64,000 bases of DNA from JABDCI01 sp964475835. Lineage in GTDB: Bacteria; Verrucomicrobiota; Verrucomicrobiia; JABWAM01. The stretch is from NCBI GenBank assembly GCA_964475835.1, contig CAYYYL010000002.1, positions 120,496 to 184,495 of the forward strand, given 5' to 3'. Shown here one piece after another: positions 55,789 through 64,000 of this stretch; positions within the stretch are counted from its first letter, which is position 1; each line of letters opens with the position of its first letter. Both the position numbers and the translations under genes were made by a program. The notes beneath the pieces are model-generated. The model did no database searches. It was given only the letters and a program-made list of their open reading frames with translations, and had not been told where the DNA came from.

Positions 55789-57543
55789 CTATTCCATGAC
55801 AGGCGCCGGGGGCTTGCCGCCTGCAAGCCGGGCCTCACGTTCCGAGAGTTCGATATGAAACTGTTCTGGAGTTGGATGCTCGGCGTTCTGATGGGTGCGG
55901 CCCCAGTACTGATTAAAGGTTTCCCCCGCTTTTCGATGGGTGACAAAACCCTTCAAATATTCGCGCACGACAACGGGAATATCCGCCTCCGCAATCACCT
56001 TGCGTTCAAGTCCTGCGAGACGGTCTCCCGTGACGGATCCCCCCACAAAAAAAGCGTACTTCCCTGGTGCACGTCCCACAAAGGCAAAATCCGCGTTGTA
56101 TGGCCGGGCGCAACCATTGGGGCAACCGGTCATTCGAATCAGAATGGGTTCCTTTTCGAGGCCCAGCTCGCGAAGCACTCTGTCGATGGAGTCCATTACC
56201 CTTGGAAAGATTCTTTCACTTTCAGCCAGGGCAAGACCACAGGTCGGCAGTGCCACGCATGCGTGACCGATTTTGTGGGCTTCAGTAAAACCATCCGCAT
56301 GCGGTATTCCATGAGATTTCAAAATCGCATCCACTTCAGCCTTCTGGGCGGGAGTGATATCGTGGATGTACAGATTGCAGTTCGCCGTCAGGCGGATCGG
56401 CAATCCGAGTTTTTCTGCAATGAGACGAAAAGCGGAACGATAGCGAACCCCACCAGCATCCTGAATCCGGCCTTCCGTCACAAATATTCCGCAAAAAAGT
56501 TTTCCATCCCCCTGCTCATGCCAACCAAGGAGATCGGCCACCGAGGAGAAGGAATAAGGCTTGATAGGTTCTGTTGGGGCGTTGAGGCGGGATAAAACCT
56601 CCTGACGGATCCAGTCGATTCCACGATCATCGACCAGGTGCTTCAGACGGGAAAGCTTCCGGTCCTCGCGATTGCCAAGATCTCGCTGCATGGTCACCAC
56701 CGCCAGGGCCACCGCCGCTGCTCGTTCAGCCTTCACATAAAAAAGCGGCTTCGAAAGCATGGGGCGGGTCTTCAACATTCCATGAGTCATTCCCAGCCCG
56801 CCTCCCACAAAGACATTATACCCCTCAAGCTTTCCATCCACCACATGGGCGATGAACCCAAGGTCATTAGTGAACACATCCATGTCATTATGGGGTGGAA
56901 TGACAATCGCTATTTTGAATTTTCGTGGAAGATAAAGTTTTCCGTAAATAGGTTCCTCGTCCGTGGGTGAATCATCGGGGACATCCGGATTCAGCTTCTT
57001 TCCATCCAGCCAGATTTCCGTATAACTCCGGCTTCGCGAGAGAAAGGTGTCACTCAATTCCTTTGCCAGACGTTGAACCCCCGCATAAACAGGGTTTGAA
57101 AATGGCGCCGCTGCCGCAAGAGTATTGCGAACCACGTCCCCACAAGCGCCCTTGGTGGTGATTCCCACCTTGTTCAGTCGAACAATGGTCTCCTTAAACC
57201 CCTTCTTTAGAATTCCGTGGAATTGGATTCCTTGGCGGGTGGTGATCCGCAGGGTTCCGTTAGCCAGGTCCCCAGCAATCCGGTCGAGCTCCAGATATTG
57301 CCTCGCGGAAAGGGCTCCGCCGGGTGTTTTCGTGCGAATCATGAAGAGCCACTCCTTGTCGAGCCCATCTTTCTTTCTCTGATTGCGACTATCCCGGTTG
57401 TCCTGCTGATAGGAGCCGTGAAACTTTAGCAACTGATATTCCTCATGGGTAAAATGCGTGGCTTCACTTTCGTACGTGGACTTCAGCGTTCCTCGCAACC
57501 CGAGACTTGCTTCCTTGATCTGCTCAACTTCACTGGGGGGCAT
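55789..57543 (-). CDS. cysI: Assimilatory sulfite reductase, siroheme [4Fe-4S] subunit
   Basis: 584 residues. Reduces sulfite to sulfide with six electrons. The siroheme-[4Fe-4S] ligands are Cys429, Cys435, Cys474 and Cys478 (PTCGLALAESER and TGCPNGCARP). The two-fold repeated architecture and conserved TTRQGIQFHG are present. No flavoprotein CysJ is encoded in the window, so the electron donor (NADPH flavoprotein or ferredoxin) cannot be decided. A 16-base palindrome lies 29 bases upstream of the start. Confidence 0.95.
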   Translation of the reverse strand: MPPSEVEQIKEASLGLRGTLKSTYESEATHFTHEEYQLLKFHGSYQQDNRDSRNQRKKDGLDKEWLFMIRTKTPGGALSARQYLELDRIAGDLANGTLRITTRQGIQFHGILKKGFKETIVRLNKVGITTKGACGDVVRNTLAAAAPFSNPVYAGVQRLAKELSDTFLSRSRSYTEIWLDGKKLNPDVPDDSPTDEEPIYGKLYLPRKFKIAIVIPPHNDMDVFTNDLGFIAHVVDGKLEGYNVFVGGGLGMTHGMLKTRPMLSKPLFYVKAERAAAVALAVVTMQRDLGNREDRKLSRLKHLVDDRGIDWIRQEVLSRLNAPTEPIKPYSFSSVADLLGWHEQGDGKLFCGIFVTEGRIQDAGGVRYRSAFRLIAEKLGLPIRLTANCNLYIHDITPAQKAEVDAILKSHGIPHADGFTEAHKIGHACVALPTCGLALAESERIFPRVMDSIDRVLRELGLEKEPILIRMTGCPNGCARPYNADFAFVGRAPGKYAFFVGGSVTGDRLAGLERKVIAEADIPVVVREYLKGFVTHRKAGETFNQYWGRTHQNAEHPTPEQFHIELSEREARLAGGKPPAPVME

Positions 57544-57561
57544 AAAATAATTTCTTAGGGG

Positions 57562-57567
57562 AGTATA
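57562..57567 (-). promoter_or_regulatory. Candidate -10 box of cysI
   Basis: TATACT on the minus strand (57567-57562), about 19 bases upstream of the cysI ATG. The nearest TTGACT -35-like box is 23 bases away, too far for normal spacing, and the palindrome lies between them. An activator- or repressor-controlled promoter is suggested. Confidence 0.35.
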
Positions 57568-57571
57568 AGTT

Positions 57572-57587
57572 TCGAGGTTAACCTCGA
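57572..57587. promoter_or_regulatory. 16-base perfect palindrome before cysI
   Basis: TCGAGGTTAACCTCGA is fully self-complementary. It lies between the proS stop and cysI, immediately upstream of the candidate -10 box. With no T-run it is not a terminator, so an operator for a dimeric regulator is the best reading. Confidence 0.65.
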
Positions 57588-57592
57588 GGGAG

Positions 57593-59308
57593 TCAAGGGT
57601 TCAGAAACGACTCCACCTGGGACGGTTCGCAGTCGCTTGTTTCACGGGTGGCACGGCGTTTCAACTCAACCCTTCCGCTCTCGATGAATTTTTTCCCAAA
57701 TCGTATCTGGAAGGGTATTCCAAGGAGATCGGCATCCTTGAATTTGACGCCTGGCCGCTCGTCGCGATCGTCAAAAAGAACCTCCACCCCAGCCGATTTC
57801 AAGCGGGTATAGAAATCTTCGGCGGACGCCGTCACTTTTTCATTTCCCACTTCGAGTAATTGCACAATGACCCGGAACGGCGAAACTTCCATGGGCCAGA
57901 TAATCCCGTCCTTGTCATGACTCTGCTCCACAATGGCCTGCAAAGTGCGAGTCACCCCAATCCCGTAACACCCCATCACCATGGGATGGGTCTTGCCACC
58001 CTCGTCCAGATACAGAGCTTTGAAGGCTTCACTATACTTGGTGCCGAGCTTGAACACATGCCCAACCTCAATGGCCCGTTCGATTCGAAGGGGCTTGCCC
58101 CCTCCCAGCGAAAGTTCGCCTGCCTGAATCTGACGGAGATCCGCCCATTTTGTGGGGACAATGTCACGGGACACATCCACATGCTTGAGATGAAAACCAT
58201 CCTCATTGGCACCCGTGACCATCCCTCTTTGGTCCTTCAACGCCTCATCTGCAAGGATGGCGGAAATTGCTGGTGACGGCTTTACGCCAACCGCACCCAG
58301 GCTTCCGGCGTGAGCACCCAGTGCCTGGAAAATCTCGGTATCGGATGCAGGACGAAAAACAGAGTAACCAAGAGCCCCCACTTTCGCTTCATTCAGCACA
58401 TGGTCTCCCCGAAGCAAAAGAAGAACCACCTTCGAGTCACACACATAAACCAACGTCTTGATTTGGTCGATGGACGAGATTCCGTGAGCCTTTGTCAGGG
58501 CTTCAATTGTGGTAATACCAGGAGTGGCGAACTTTTCGAGTGGTGCACTTGCTCCCGGAGCCGAACGTTGGGATGGCATTCCCCGGGCTTTTTCGATGGA
58601 GGCTGCATAAGTTCCATCGTCAGTAAAGGCAATCTCACTTTCGCCGATCGTGCATGGAACCGCGAATTCGTGAGAGAAACTCCCTCCCATCACTCCGGTG
58701 TCTGCTTCGACCACCCGATATTTCAGCCCTGTCCGATCAAAGATCCGGACATAGGTGTCGTACATCGATTTGTAACTTCGTTCCGCGGAGGCATCATCCA
58801 CATCAAAGCTGTAGGCATCCTTCATGGAGAATTCCTTGGCCCGCATCAGTCCGAAGCGGGGGCGGATTTCATCGCGAAACTTGGTTTGAATTTGATAAAA
58901 AGTCCTTGGAAGCTGGCGATAGGATTGGATCTCGTTCGCGGTAAGGTAAGTCACCACCTCTTCATGCGTCGGCCCGAGCACCAATTCAGAACCTGCTTTT
59001 CTTCCGCTCCCAAGAGACTGGGCAGCAAACATCACGGATCGCGCAGCGTCAAAACGGGGTCCTTTTTGCCAAAGATCCTGGGGTTGCAATGCGGGCATAA
59101 GAATCTCAAGGGCGCCACTCCGGTCCATCTCCTCCCGTACGATACGTTCAATGTTTCGCAAAACCCGAAGCCCGAGAGGAAGAAACGTGTACACCCCCCC
59201 GGTCAGGCGACGAATATAACCGCCGCGTATCAGGAGCTGGTGACTCGCGATCTCCGCGTCCTGGGGGGCTTCGCGCAAAGTCGGAATAAAGGCTTGGGTC
59301 CAACGCAT
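57593..59308 (-). CDS. proS: Prolyl-tRNA synthetase, bacterial type
   Basis: 571 residues, class II aminoacyl-tRNA synthetase. Motif-1 region LTGGVYTFLPLGLRVLRNIE, motif 2 in FYQIQTKFRDEIRPRFGLMR (with EFSMKDAYSF), and motif 3 near MGCYGIGVTRTL are all present. An editing insertion domain follows motif 2 (about residues 200-370). The C-terminal anticodon-binding domain is complete. The ATG at 59308 begins MRWTQAFIPTLREAPQ; a longer frame adds 34 unconserved residues and crosses the rsmE promoter region. Confidence 0.97.
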   Translation of the reverse strand: MRWTQAFIPTLREAPQDAEIASHQLLIRGGYIRRLTGGVYTFLPLGLRVLRNIERIVREEMDRSGALEILMPALQPQDLWQKGPRFDAARSVMFAAQSLGSGRKAGSELVLGPTHEEVVTYLTANEIQSYRQLPRTFYQIQTKFRDEIRPRFGLMRAKEFSMKDAYSFDVDDASAERSYKSMYDTYVRIFDRTGLKYRVVEADTGVMGGSFSHEFAVPCTIGESEIAFTDDGTYAASIEKARGMPSQRSAPGASAPLEKFATPGITTIEALTKAHGISSIDQIKTLVYVCDSKVVLLLLRGDHVLNEAKVGALGYSVFRPASDTEIFQALGAHAGSLGAVGVKPSPAISAILADEALKDQRGMVTGANEDGFHLKHVDVSRDIVPTKWADLRQIQAGELSLGGGKPLRIERAIEVGHVFKLGTKYSEAFKALYLDEGGKTHPMVMGCYGIGVTRTLQAIVEQSHDKDGIIWPMEVSPFRVIVQLLEVGNEKVTASAEDFYTRLKSAGVEVLFDDRDERPGVKFKDADLLGIPFQIRFGKKFIESGRVELKRRATRETSDCEPSQVESFLNP

Positions 59309-59417
59309 ATAGTCTTTCAGCGTAGAGAACCGAGGGAGCACGCTCAACTCAATTTTGAGAATGTGTTTCACTGGATTTGATTTGCCATTTCCGGATCGAA
59401 AAGCGATCAAACCAATC

Positions 59418-60170
59418 GTGCATCGATTTTTTTGTTCAAAAACCGAAATCCGGAATGAAGAGACCTTTCTATCGGGATCGGAGTGGCGGCATTGTCAGAC
59501 GGTTCTCCGCCTTCAAACCGGAGAACGATTGACCCTGTTTGACGGCGAAGGGAATGAATATCTCGCGGAAATCACCTCCACCCAGTCAAAGAAGGCTCAA
59601 CTTCGAATCCTAAACAAAACCAACACGCCTCCACCCCCACACTCCATCACCCTTGTTCAGGCGCTTCCGAAAAACAAGGCGATGGATTTCATTATTCAAA
59701 AGGCCACTGAACTCGGTGTGCGGGAAATTATTCCCGTTCAATCCGAGCGCTCTACCGTGCGACTTGATTCCAGACAGGCGGACGAAAAAATCGACCGATG
59801 GCGAGAGATCACGATCGAAGCGGCAAAGCAGTGCGGTTTGAACTGGCTGCCTGTCATCCGTCCTCTTCACTCCATTTCCCAGGCAATCGGATTGAAGTCT
59901 TCCCACCCCCTTGGCTTGATTGGGTCCCTCCAACCGGATGCCCAGCCTCTTTGGAACTATCTCCGACAAATCCCCGAGGACTCAAAAATCATTCTTATGA
60001 TTGGACCTGAAGGTGATTTTACACCAGCCGAGCTTGCCTCTGCCCGCAGTGCGGGTTTCTTACCGCTGAGCCTCGGGCCTCTGATCCTCCGGTGTGACAC
60101 CGCTTCGGTTTGCGCAATCACTATGGTTTCTTATGAGTTGGGACGACTATCTGCATTTCATTCTAACTGA
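59418..60170 (+). CDS. rsmE: 16S rRNA m3U1498 methyltransferase
   Basis: 250-residue SPOUT methyltransferase. N-terminal PUA-like domain VHRFFCSKTEIRNEETFLSG, then the knot with LVQALPKNKAMDFIIQKATE, LMIGPEGDFTPAELASARSA and LSLGPLILRCDTASVCAI. It methylates U1498 in helix 44 of 16S rRNA. The GTG at 59418 gives the usual (M)HRFF start. It is divergent from proS with a 109-base gap. Confidence 0.96.
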   Translation: MHRFFCSKTEIRNEETFLSGSEWRHCQTVLRLQTGERLTLFDGEGNEYLAEITSTQSKKAQLRILNKTNTPPPPHSITLVQALPKNKAMDFIIQKATELGVREIIPVQSERSTVRLDSRQADEKIDRWREITIEAAKQCGLNWLPVIRPLHSISQAIGLKSSHPLGLIGSLQPDAQPLWNYLRQIPEDSKIILMIGPEGDFTPAELASARSAGFLPLSLGPLILRCDTASVCAITMVSYELGRLSAFHSN

Positions 60171-60260
60171 GAAAAGTTGTAACTGGGCATCAGACGATTC
60201 TTTCTTGAAAATTAATCTTTGACTTAGCGCATCTGAATGGTGAAAGTAAGTTTCTCACTT

Positions 60261-60677
60261 ATGAATCTTACCAAACTCATCAAAAAACTTGAATCCCAGC
60301 TGAACGTTGCCGAAAAATATGCCCGAAGTTACGATGCTCAGGCCAATGCTCTTCGCAAAAAACTTTATCATGTAGCCGAAATCGTGGGCGAACGCATTGA
60401 GGATGTGGGCCACGCGACCGCTCGCGCCGGGAAGCGTTTAACCGGCAAATCACGGCGTGGAATGTCCGCCAGTGGTCGCGCGCGCATTATTGCAGCCCAA
60501 AAGAAGCGTTGGGCCGCTTACCGAGCGAAGAACAAATCTACGACAAAATCTTCCGCAAAGACCGGGCGTCGACGGGGCCCCATTTCAGCCGCAGGCCGTG
60601 CCCGTATTGCCGCCGCACAAAGGAAGCGCTGGGCCGCGCAACGCAAACAGAAGCAGCCGGAAAAGTCTGCTGCCTGA
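60261..60677 (+). CDS. Basic protein with two NUMOD3-like repeats
   Basis: 138 residues, strongly basic, no signal peptide. An N-terminal coiled coil (MNLTKLIKKLESQLNVAEKY) leads to two near-identical motifs: SASGRARIIAAQKKRWAAYR and SAAGRARIAAAQRKRWAAQR, joined by a K/S/T-rich linker. The motif resembles the NUMOD3 DNA-binding module of homing endonucleases, though no nuclease domain is present. A nucleoid- or RNA-binding role is plausible but unproven. An in-frame ATG at 60237 would add 8 residues. Confidence 0.75.
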   Translation: MNLTKLIKKLESQLNVAEKYARSYDAQANALRKKLYHVAEIVGERIEDVGHATARAGKRLTGKSRRGMSASGRARIIAAQKKRWAAYRAKNKSTTKSSAKTGRRRGPISAAGRARIAAAQRKRWAAQRKQKQPEKSAA

Positions 60678-60691
60678 GAACTCGCTGCCAC

Positions 60692-61840
60692 TTAAAAGGG
60701 GATGAGTTTCTGAAGTTCCTCCCAGCGACACGACCAGTCGTTATCGCAGGCAAATCTGCGCACGGAGGTTCTTCTTGTTTCGTTTGGCACAAGGGCCTCC
60801 CGGAGGGAGGCGATCCATTCCTCTATGCTCGAGGCAAGGGCTGCAGGGGATCGCATGCGCTCCAACTCATCCCATCGCGTTGCCACCACAGGCAGTCCGC
60901 ATGCCATGTATTCGTAGAGTTTCAAGGGACAGACGCACTCGATCAATTCATTGCGTTTGAAAGGAATGATTCCGACATCGGCATGAGCCACGTAGGGCTG
61001 AACCTCATTTCGGGAACGGGGACCAAGCCAATGGATATTCGATGCCGTCGCTGTTGAAACAAAGTGCGAAGGGGCGCTCCCCACCATGAAAAATGATGCG
61101 TCCGGGAGAGCTCGTGCACACGCCATAAGAAGGGGCAGATCAAACCATTGATCCAATGCCCCCACGTAAATGATCCGGGGCCGGGAAACCTTTTCGTACT
61201 CCCGGGGCAAATCGGACTCGCGTTGCCAGAATGCAACATCGACTCCATTTCGTATCGTCTTCAAGGGACCTCCTTTTCTAAAAGGTCCAATGCGATCTGC
61301 AAGACTTTCGGCGGTGGCAATCACCAAATCTGCGCGTGCCATCCACTCCCGTTCCATCATGAGAACGGACGCCGGCAGGGCACCAAATCCGGCACTCCAA
61401 TCCGCCACCCGTAAAATGGATTTGCGGGGCTGAAGAGCACCACCCCATCCAGCATGCCGCACACTGTCCAGCCATAGAAGATCCGGCTGGTCCGCCCCCC
61501 ATTTTTTCAGGGTCCGGACAATTGAAGGCGTGGCGGTGTGATGCCATCGATTCAAAACCATCCGTTTCCGGAAGAAGAATGCGTTCTGCGGAGCCACCAG
61601 CGACATAGGCACCCATGCCCGGATCCGCCCATTCTCAAATAAATCCCCTCCTGTTCCCCACAACCGAAGCCGTTCTTGGTTCCGCCGTCGCGATGCGTTG
61701 TCGACAAAGTGCCAGGGGGTTAATGGATCCGATAGATAGGACACGTCCCACCCATGTCCCGCAAAGAGCCGGGCCCAGGCATGACTTCCGACCTGATAGG
61801 GCGAGGTCCAGTAGTTTGCCGAACCGAAAACAATCCTCAC
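60692..61840 (-). CDS. Glycosyltransferase, GT4-like
   Basis: 382 residues, GT-B. N-terminal half RIVFGSANYWTSPYQVGSHA. The donor-binding half has RPRIIYVGALDQWFDLPLLM, LGPRSRNEVQPYVAHADVGI and CVCPLKLYEYMACGLPVVAT (the acidic catalytic pair is degenerate). It overlaps the GT9 gene by four bases, so it probably works on the same LPS or surface glycan. The sugar is unknown. Confidence 0.85.
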   Translation of the reverse strand: MRIVFGSANYWTSPYQVGSHAWARLFAGHGWDVSYLSDPLTPWHFVDNASRRRNQERLRLWGTGGDLFENGRIRAWVPMSLVAPQNAFFFRKRMVLNRWHHTATPSIVRTLKKWGADQPDLLWLDSVRHAGWGGALQPRKSILRVADWSAGFGALPASVLMMEREWMARADLVIATAESLADRIGPFRKGGPLKTIRNGVDVAFWQRESDLPREYEKVSRPRIIYVGALDQWFDLPLLMACARALPDASFFMVGSAPSHFVSTATASNIHWLGPRSRNEVQPYVAHADVGIIPFKRNELIECVCPLKLYEYMACGLPVVATRWDELERMRSPAALASSIEEWIASLREALVPNETRRTSVRRFACDNDWSCRWEELQKLIPF

Positions 61841-62886
61841 AGCCCCTCCAGAAGTTGCGACAGGACGATCATCGGTGACAGCTCCTGAAGGCAGGCATGT
61901 TCAAATTCGCAAATCGGAAAGATTCCGCTTCGATGGCATGGTGAGCACTTCATGTGGATGCCTTTCCAAAGATACGAGGAGCGTACACCGAGGGGGCGAT
62001 AGTGTGAGGGATCAGTGGGCCCAAAAAGGCCGAGGCTAGGAACGTCCACGGATTCGCTCAGGTGGAGAAGAAGCGTGTCGTTGGCGACGGTCTTGGTGCA
62101 TACACTCAGAACGGCCGCCGTCTCGGGTACGGAGAGCTTCCCGGCAAGTACCGTTCCAACCTCCACAGATCCCAGGTCCCGGGCATCGTGTTCATCTCCG
62201 ATCCATGCCACACGGAAGTCCCGCTTGAGCAATTCTGTCGCCAGGGTTTTATAGTGTCCCAAAGGCCATGTCTTCAACCGGGTGCGGGTCTTGACGTTTC
62301 GTCCTCCTCCAAAACCCAAAGCCACCCAACGTCCGGTCGAGGGATCAAATCCATGTTTTTTCGCCTTGTCCAGGGCGAGTTCACGTTCGCCCACCGCGAA
62401 TTGCCAGATTCCGGCCATCGAACAATCGTATCCACTCGGAATCGAACCCGGCAGCGCCGCCACAGCAAGATATTGCATCACGTGGTGCTCTGTTTCAGGA
62501 GCATCATAGACGTGTTTCAAAAGCCATCGATGTCCCTTGTGCTGAAATCCGAATCGCCCACGAATTCCCGCCATTTTCGCCAGGATGCTGTAACGCCAGT
62601 CGCGATGAAAAATAAAAACCTGATCGAAACGGGATCGTTTGATCAATCGTAGAAATTCCCGGCTTCCCCCAATCTTCTCAAGGAATGACCCCGCCATCAA
62701 TGCCCGATCGTTGAGGATAAGAATCTGATCAAAATAGGGAAGATGCTGGGCCACATCCTTGCAACTCTCTCCAACCAGCAAGGTGATCAAACTGTCGCGC
62801 CGGCTCTCCCTCAGGAGTCTAAACGCGGGGCCCGCAAGGAGGAGATCCCCTCGTGATGCGATCTTGATGCAAAGCAACCTTTCCAC
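61837..62886 (-). CDS. Glycosyltransferase family 9 (heptosyltransferase-like)
   Basis: 349 residues. Opening MERLLCIKIASRGDLLLAGP is the GT9 GD(x)LL motif. The second half has VALGFGGGRNVKTRTRLKTW, the donor-site SVCTKTVANDTLLLHLSESV and LGLFGPTDPSHYRPLGVRSS. The C-terminal HMKCSPCHRSGIFPICEFEH adds four cysteines, as in several GT9 enzymes. It forms a two-gene unit with the GT4-like gene and is divergent from the BamD-like gene. Confidence 0.9.
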   Translation of the reverse strand: MERLLCIKIASRGDLLLAGPAFRLLRESRRDSLITLLVGESCKDVAQHLPYFDQILILNDRALMAGSFLEKIGGSREFLRLIKRSRFDQVFIFHRDWRYSILAKMAGIRGRFGFQHKGHRWLLKHVYDAPETEHHVMQYLAVAALPGSIPSGYDCSMAGIWQFAVGERELALDKAKKHGFDPSTGRWVALGFGGGRNVKTRTRLKTWPLGHYKTLATELLKRDFRVAWIGDEHDARDLGSVEVGTVLAGKLSVPETAAVLSVCTKTVANDTLLLHLSESVDVPSLGLFGPTDPSHYRPLGVRSSYLWKGIHMKCSPCHRSGIFPICEFEHACLQELSPMIVLSQLLEGL

Positions 62887-62931
62887 TCCTTGACTTTAAA
62901 GGTCTGCGTGGAATATCGTCAATCCTTGCTC

Positions 62932-64000
62932 ATGCCCCTTCCCTCTCAACGTCTTGCAACACTGGTTCTCTTTTTTGTGCTCTGCGTCGGGGCAACCCGA
63001 TCGCCCGCCCCGCTTATTTACCGTCCTGGCGAAGGCTGGGAAGTGGAAGGTAGGGATACGGTGGAGGAGACTTCCAAGGAGCAACTCGACAAGGGGACGA
63101 AATACGAGGAGGAGGGAAAGCTGGAGGAGGCCAAGGACGCCTACCGGGCACTGGTCAAGGCATGGCCCCTCTCCCCAAATGCCCCGGAAGGCCAGTTTCG
63201 TTACGCGGTCATGCTTTTCAAACTCTACGATTTTCAGATCTCCTTCAAGGAGTTCCAAAAATGTGCGGAACGTTATCCGGACTCCGAGCACTTCGACGAC
63301 ATTTTAAAGTATCAGTATGACATCGCATGTCTCTTCCTCGCAGGCGAACGTCAGAAAGTCTGGAAAATACCGACCCTCCCCTCCATGGACAAAACGGTCG
63401 AGATGTTTGAACAGGTCATCAACAATGGCCCGTACAGCTACGTGGCTCCCATGGCCCAACTCAAGATCGGTTTTGCACGGGAAAAACAGCATCAGTGGAA
63501 CGAAGCGGTAAAAGCCTATCAGGAACTCATTCGCAAATACCCGAAGAGCGATCTGGCCGACGATGCACAATTCCAGATCGGTTACGCCTACATGCTTGCC
63601 TCCAAGGAGGCAGACTACGACCAAACCGCCACTAATCGTTCGATCACCGCATTCCAGGATTACATCACCAAATATCCCAAAAGTGAAAAAATCGAGCAGG
63701 CTCGTGAAAATATCCAGAAACTCAAGCTCGAGCAGGCGCGGGGAATCATGACTGTGGGACAATTCTACGACCGCGAGAAAAACTATGACGCCGCCCTGAT
63801 CTACTACAATAGTGTCATTCAGAAATTCCCGAGCAGCGAAATTGCAAAACGAGCCGCGGAACGTGTGGAGGAGATCAAGAGACATCAATTCGAACACACC
63901 CCCCAGCCCGTGGACAGTGCTCCCAAACAGAAGGCGCCCCCTCCCGGGCCCGGGTGGGCGACTGACGGCGAGCCCCCTCCCCCCGCCGGCCCGGACGGGG
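62932..64000 (+). CDS. BamD-like outer-membrane assembly lipoprotein (runs off the window)
   Basis: 356 residues visible. A signal peptide (LATLVLFFVLCVGATRS) is followed by TPR repeats such as GTKYEEEGKLEEAKDAYRAL, IGFAREKQHQWNEAVKAYQE and REKNYDAALIYYNSVIQKFP. The YfiO/BamD pattern of consecutive TPRs fits the outer-membrane barrel-insertion complex. A lipobox Cys is weak (VLFFVLC with Cys18), so lipidation is uncertain. The C-terminal tail seen so far is proline-rich and continues past the edge. Confidence 0.85.
   Translation, partial: MPLPSQRLATLVLFFVLCVGATRSPAPLIYRPGEGWEVEGRDTVEETSKEQLDKGTKYEEEGKLEEAKDAYRALVKAWPLSPNAPEGQFRYAVMLFKLYDFQISFKEFQKCAERYPDSEHFDDILKYQYDIACLFLAGERQKVWKIPTLPSMDKTVEMFEQVINNGPYSYVAPMAQLKIGFAREKQHQWNEAVKAYQELIRKYPKSDLADDAQFQIGYAYMLASKEADYDQTATNRSITAFQDYITKYPKSEKIEQARENIQKLKLEQARGIMTVGQFYDREKNYDAALIYYNSVIQKFPSSEIAKRAAERVEEIKRHQFEHTPQPVDSAPKQKAPPPGPGWATDGEPPPPAGPDG

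Noticed and set aside
57572..57587. The cysI palindrome as a proS terminator
   Set aside because: The dyad is short with no loop space and no T-run follows on the minus strand.
58310..59380. A 356-codon open frame on the plus strand
   Set aside because: It is antisense to proS, which has all class II motifs.

Overview
The window reads as chromosome from a Gram-negative member of the PVC superphylum, most likely Verrucomicrobiota. The strongest marker is a gene of the Verrucomicrobia/Planctomycetes-restricted Minf_1886 family (9278-9739). Two GT9 heptosyltransferase-like genes, a BamD-like lipoprotein gene and a Wza/Wzc export system point to an LPS-type outer membrane. Gene density is high, with many 4-base ATGA overlaps, and few genes have a recognisable Shine-Dalgarno sequence. 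I see no phage, transposon, CRISPR array or tRNA gene.

Layout. (1) 1-4636, minus strand: hemA (cut by the window edge), a CcsA/HemX-type gene, the RNase P RNA (rnpB), a CdsZ-type zinc-ribbon coiled-coil gene, riboflavin synthase and adenosylhomocysteinase. (2) 4779-12435: two tandem small secreted paralogues, a MazG-like protein, a GT9 glycosyltransferase, glutamate dehydrogenase, a cation-efflux transporter, a candidate 35-residue membrane microprotein next to the Minf_1886 gene, and a large M16 peptidase. (3) 12424-38427, minus strand: one uninterrupted 26-kb polysaccharide cluster of 21 genes. It is read from an outer-membrane barrel, Wza and a Wzc-type tyrosine kinase through Wzm/Wzt into 13 glycosyltransferases, two polymerase/ligase-like membrane proteins and a WecA-like initiating transferase. 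(4) 38595-44861: flavin reductase, cold-shock protein, chorismate synthase (aroC), a LOG-family protein, pabB and ribosomal protein S1 (rpsA), ending in a strong terminator. (5) 45012-51546: a complete F-type ATP synthase operon, atpBEFHAGDC, behind a near-ideal CRP-like palindrome and promoter. (6) 51643-64000: yraN, der, an ankyrin-repeat protein, trmL, cysI behind a 16-bp palindrome, proS, rsmE, a basic NUMOD3-like repeat protein, two LPS-type glycosyltransferases and the start of a BamD-like gene that runs off the window.

How the parts work together. Regions 3 and 6 supply surface glycan assembly and outer-membrane biogenesis. aroC and pabB feed chorismate into folate synthesis. hemA and the CcsA-like gene form a tetrapyrrole/cytochrome pair. 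Translation and RNA maturation are represented by rnpB, rpsA, der, trmL, rsmE and proS. No wholly new system is certain. The least explained elements are the tandem secreted paralogues, the microprotein/Minf_1886 pair, the two-array ankyrin protein, the NUMOD3-like protein, the structured rpsA leader, and the palindromes before the atp operon, cysI and the LOG gene.
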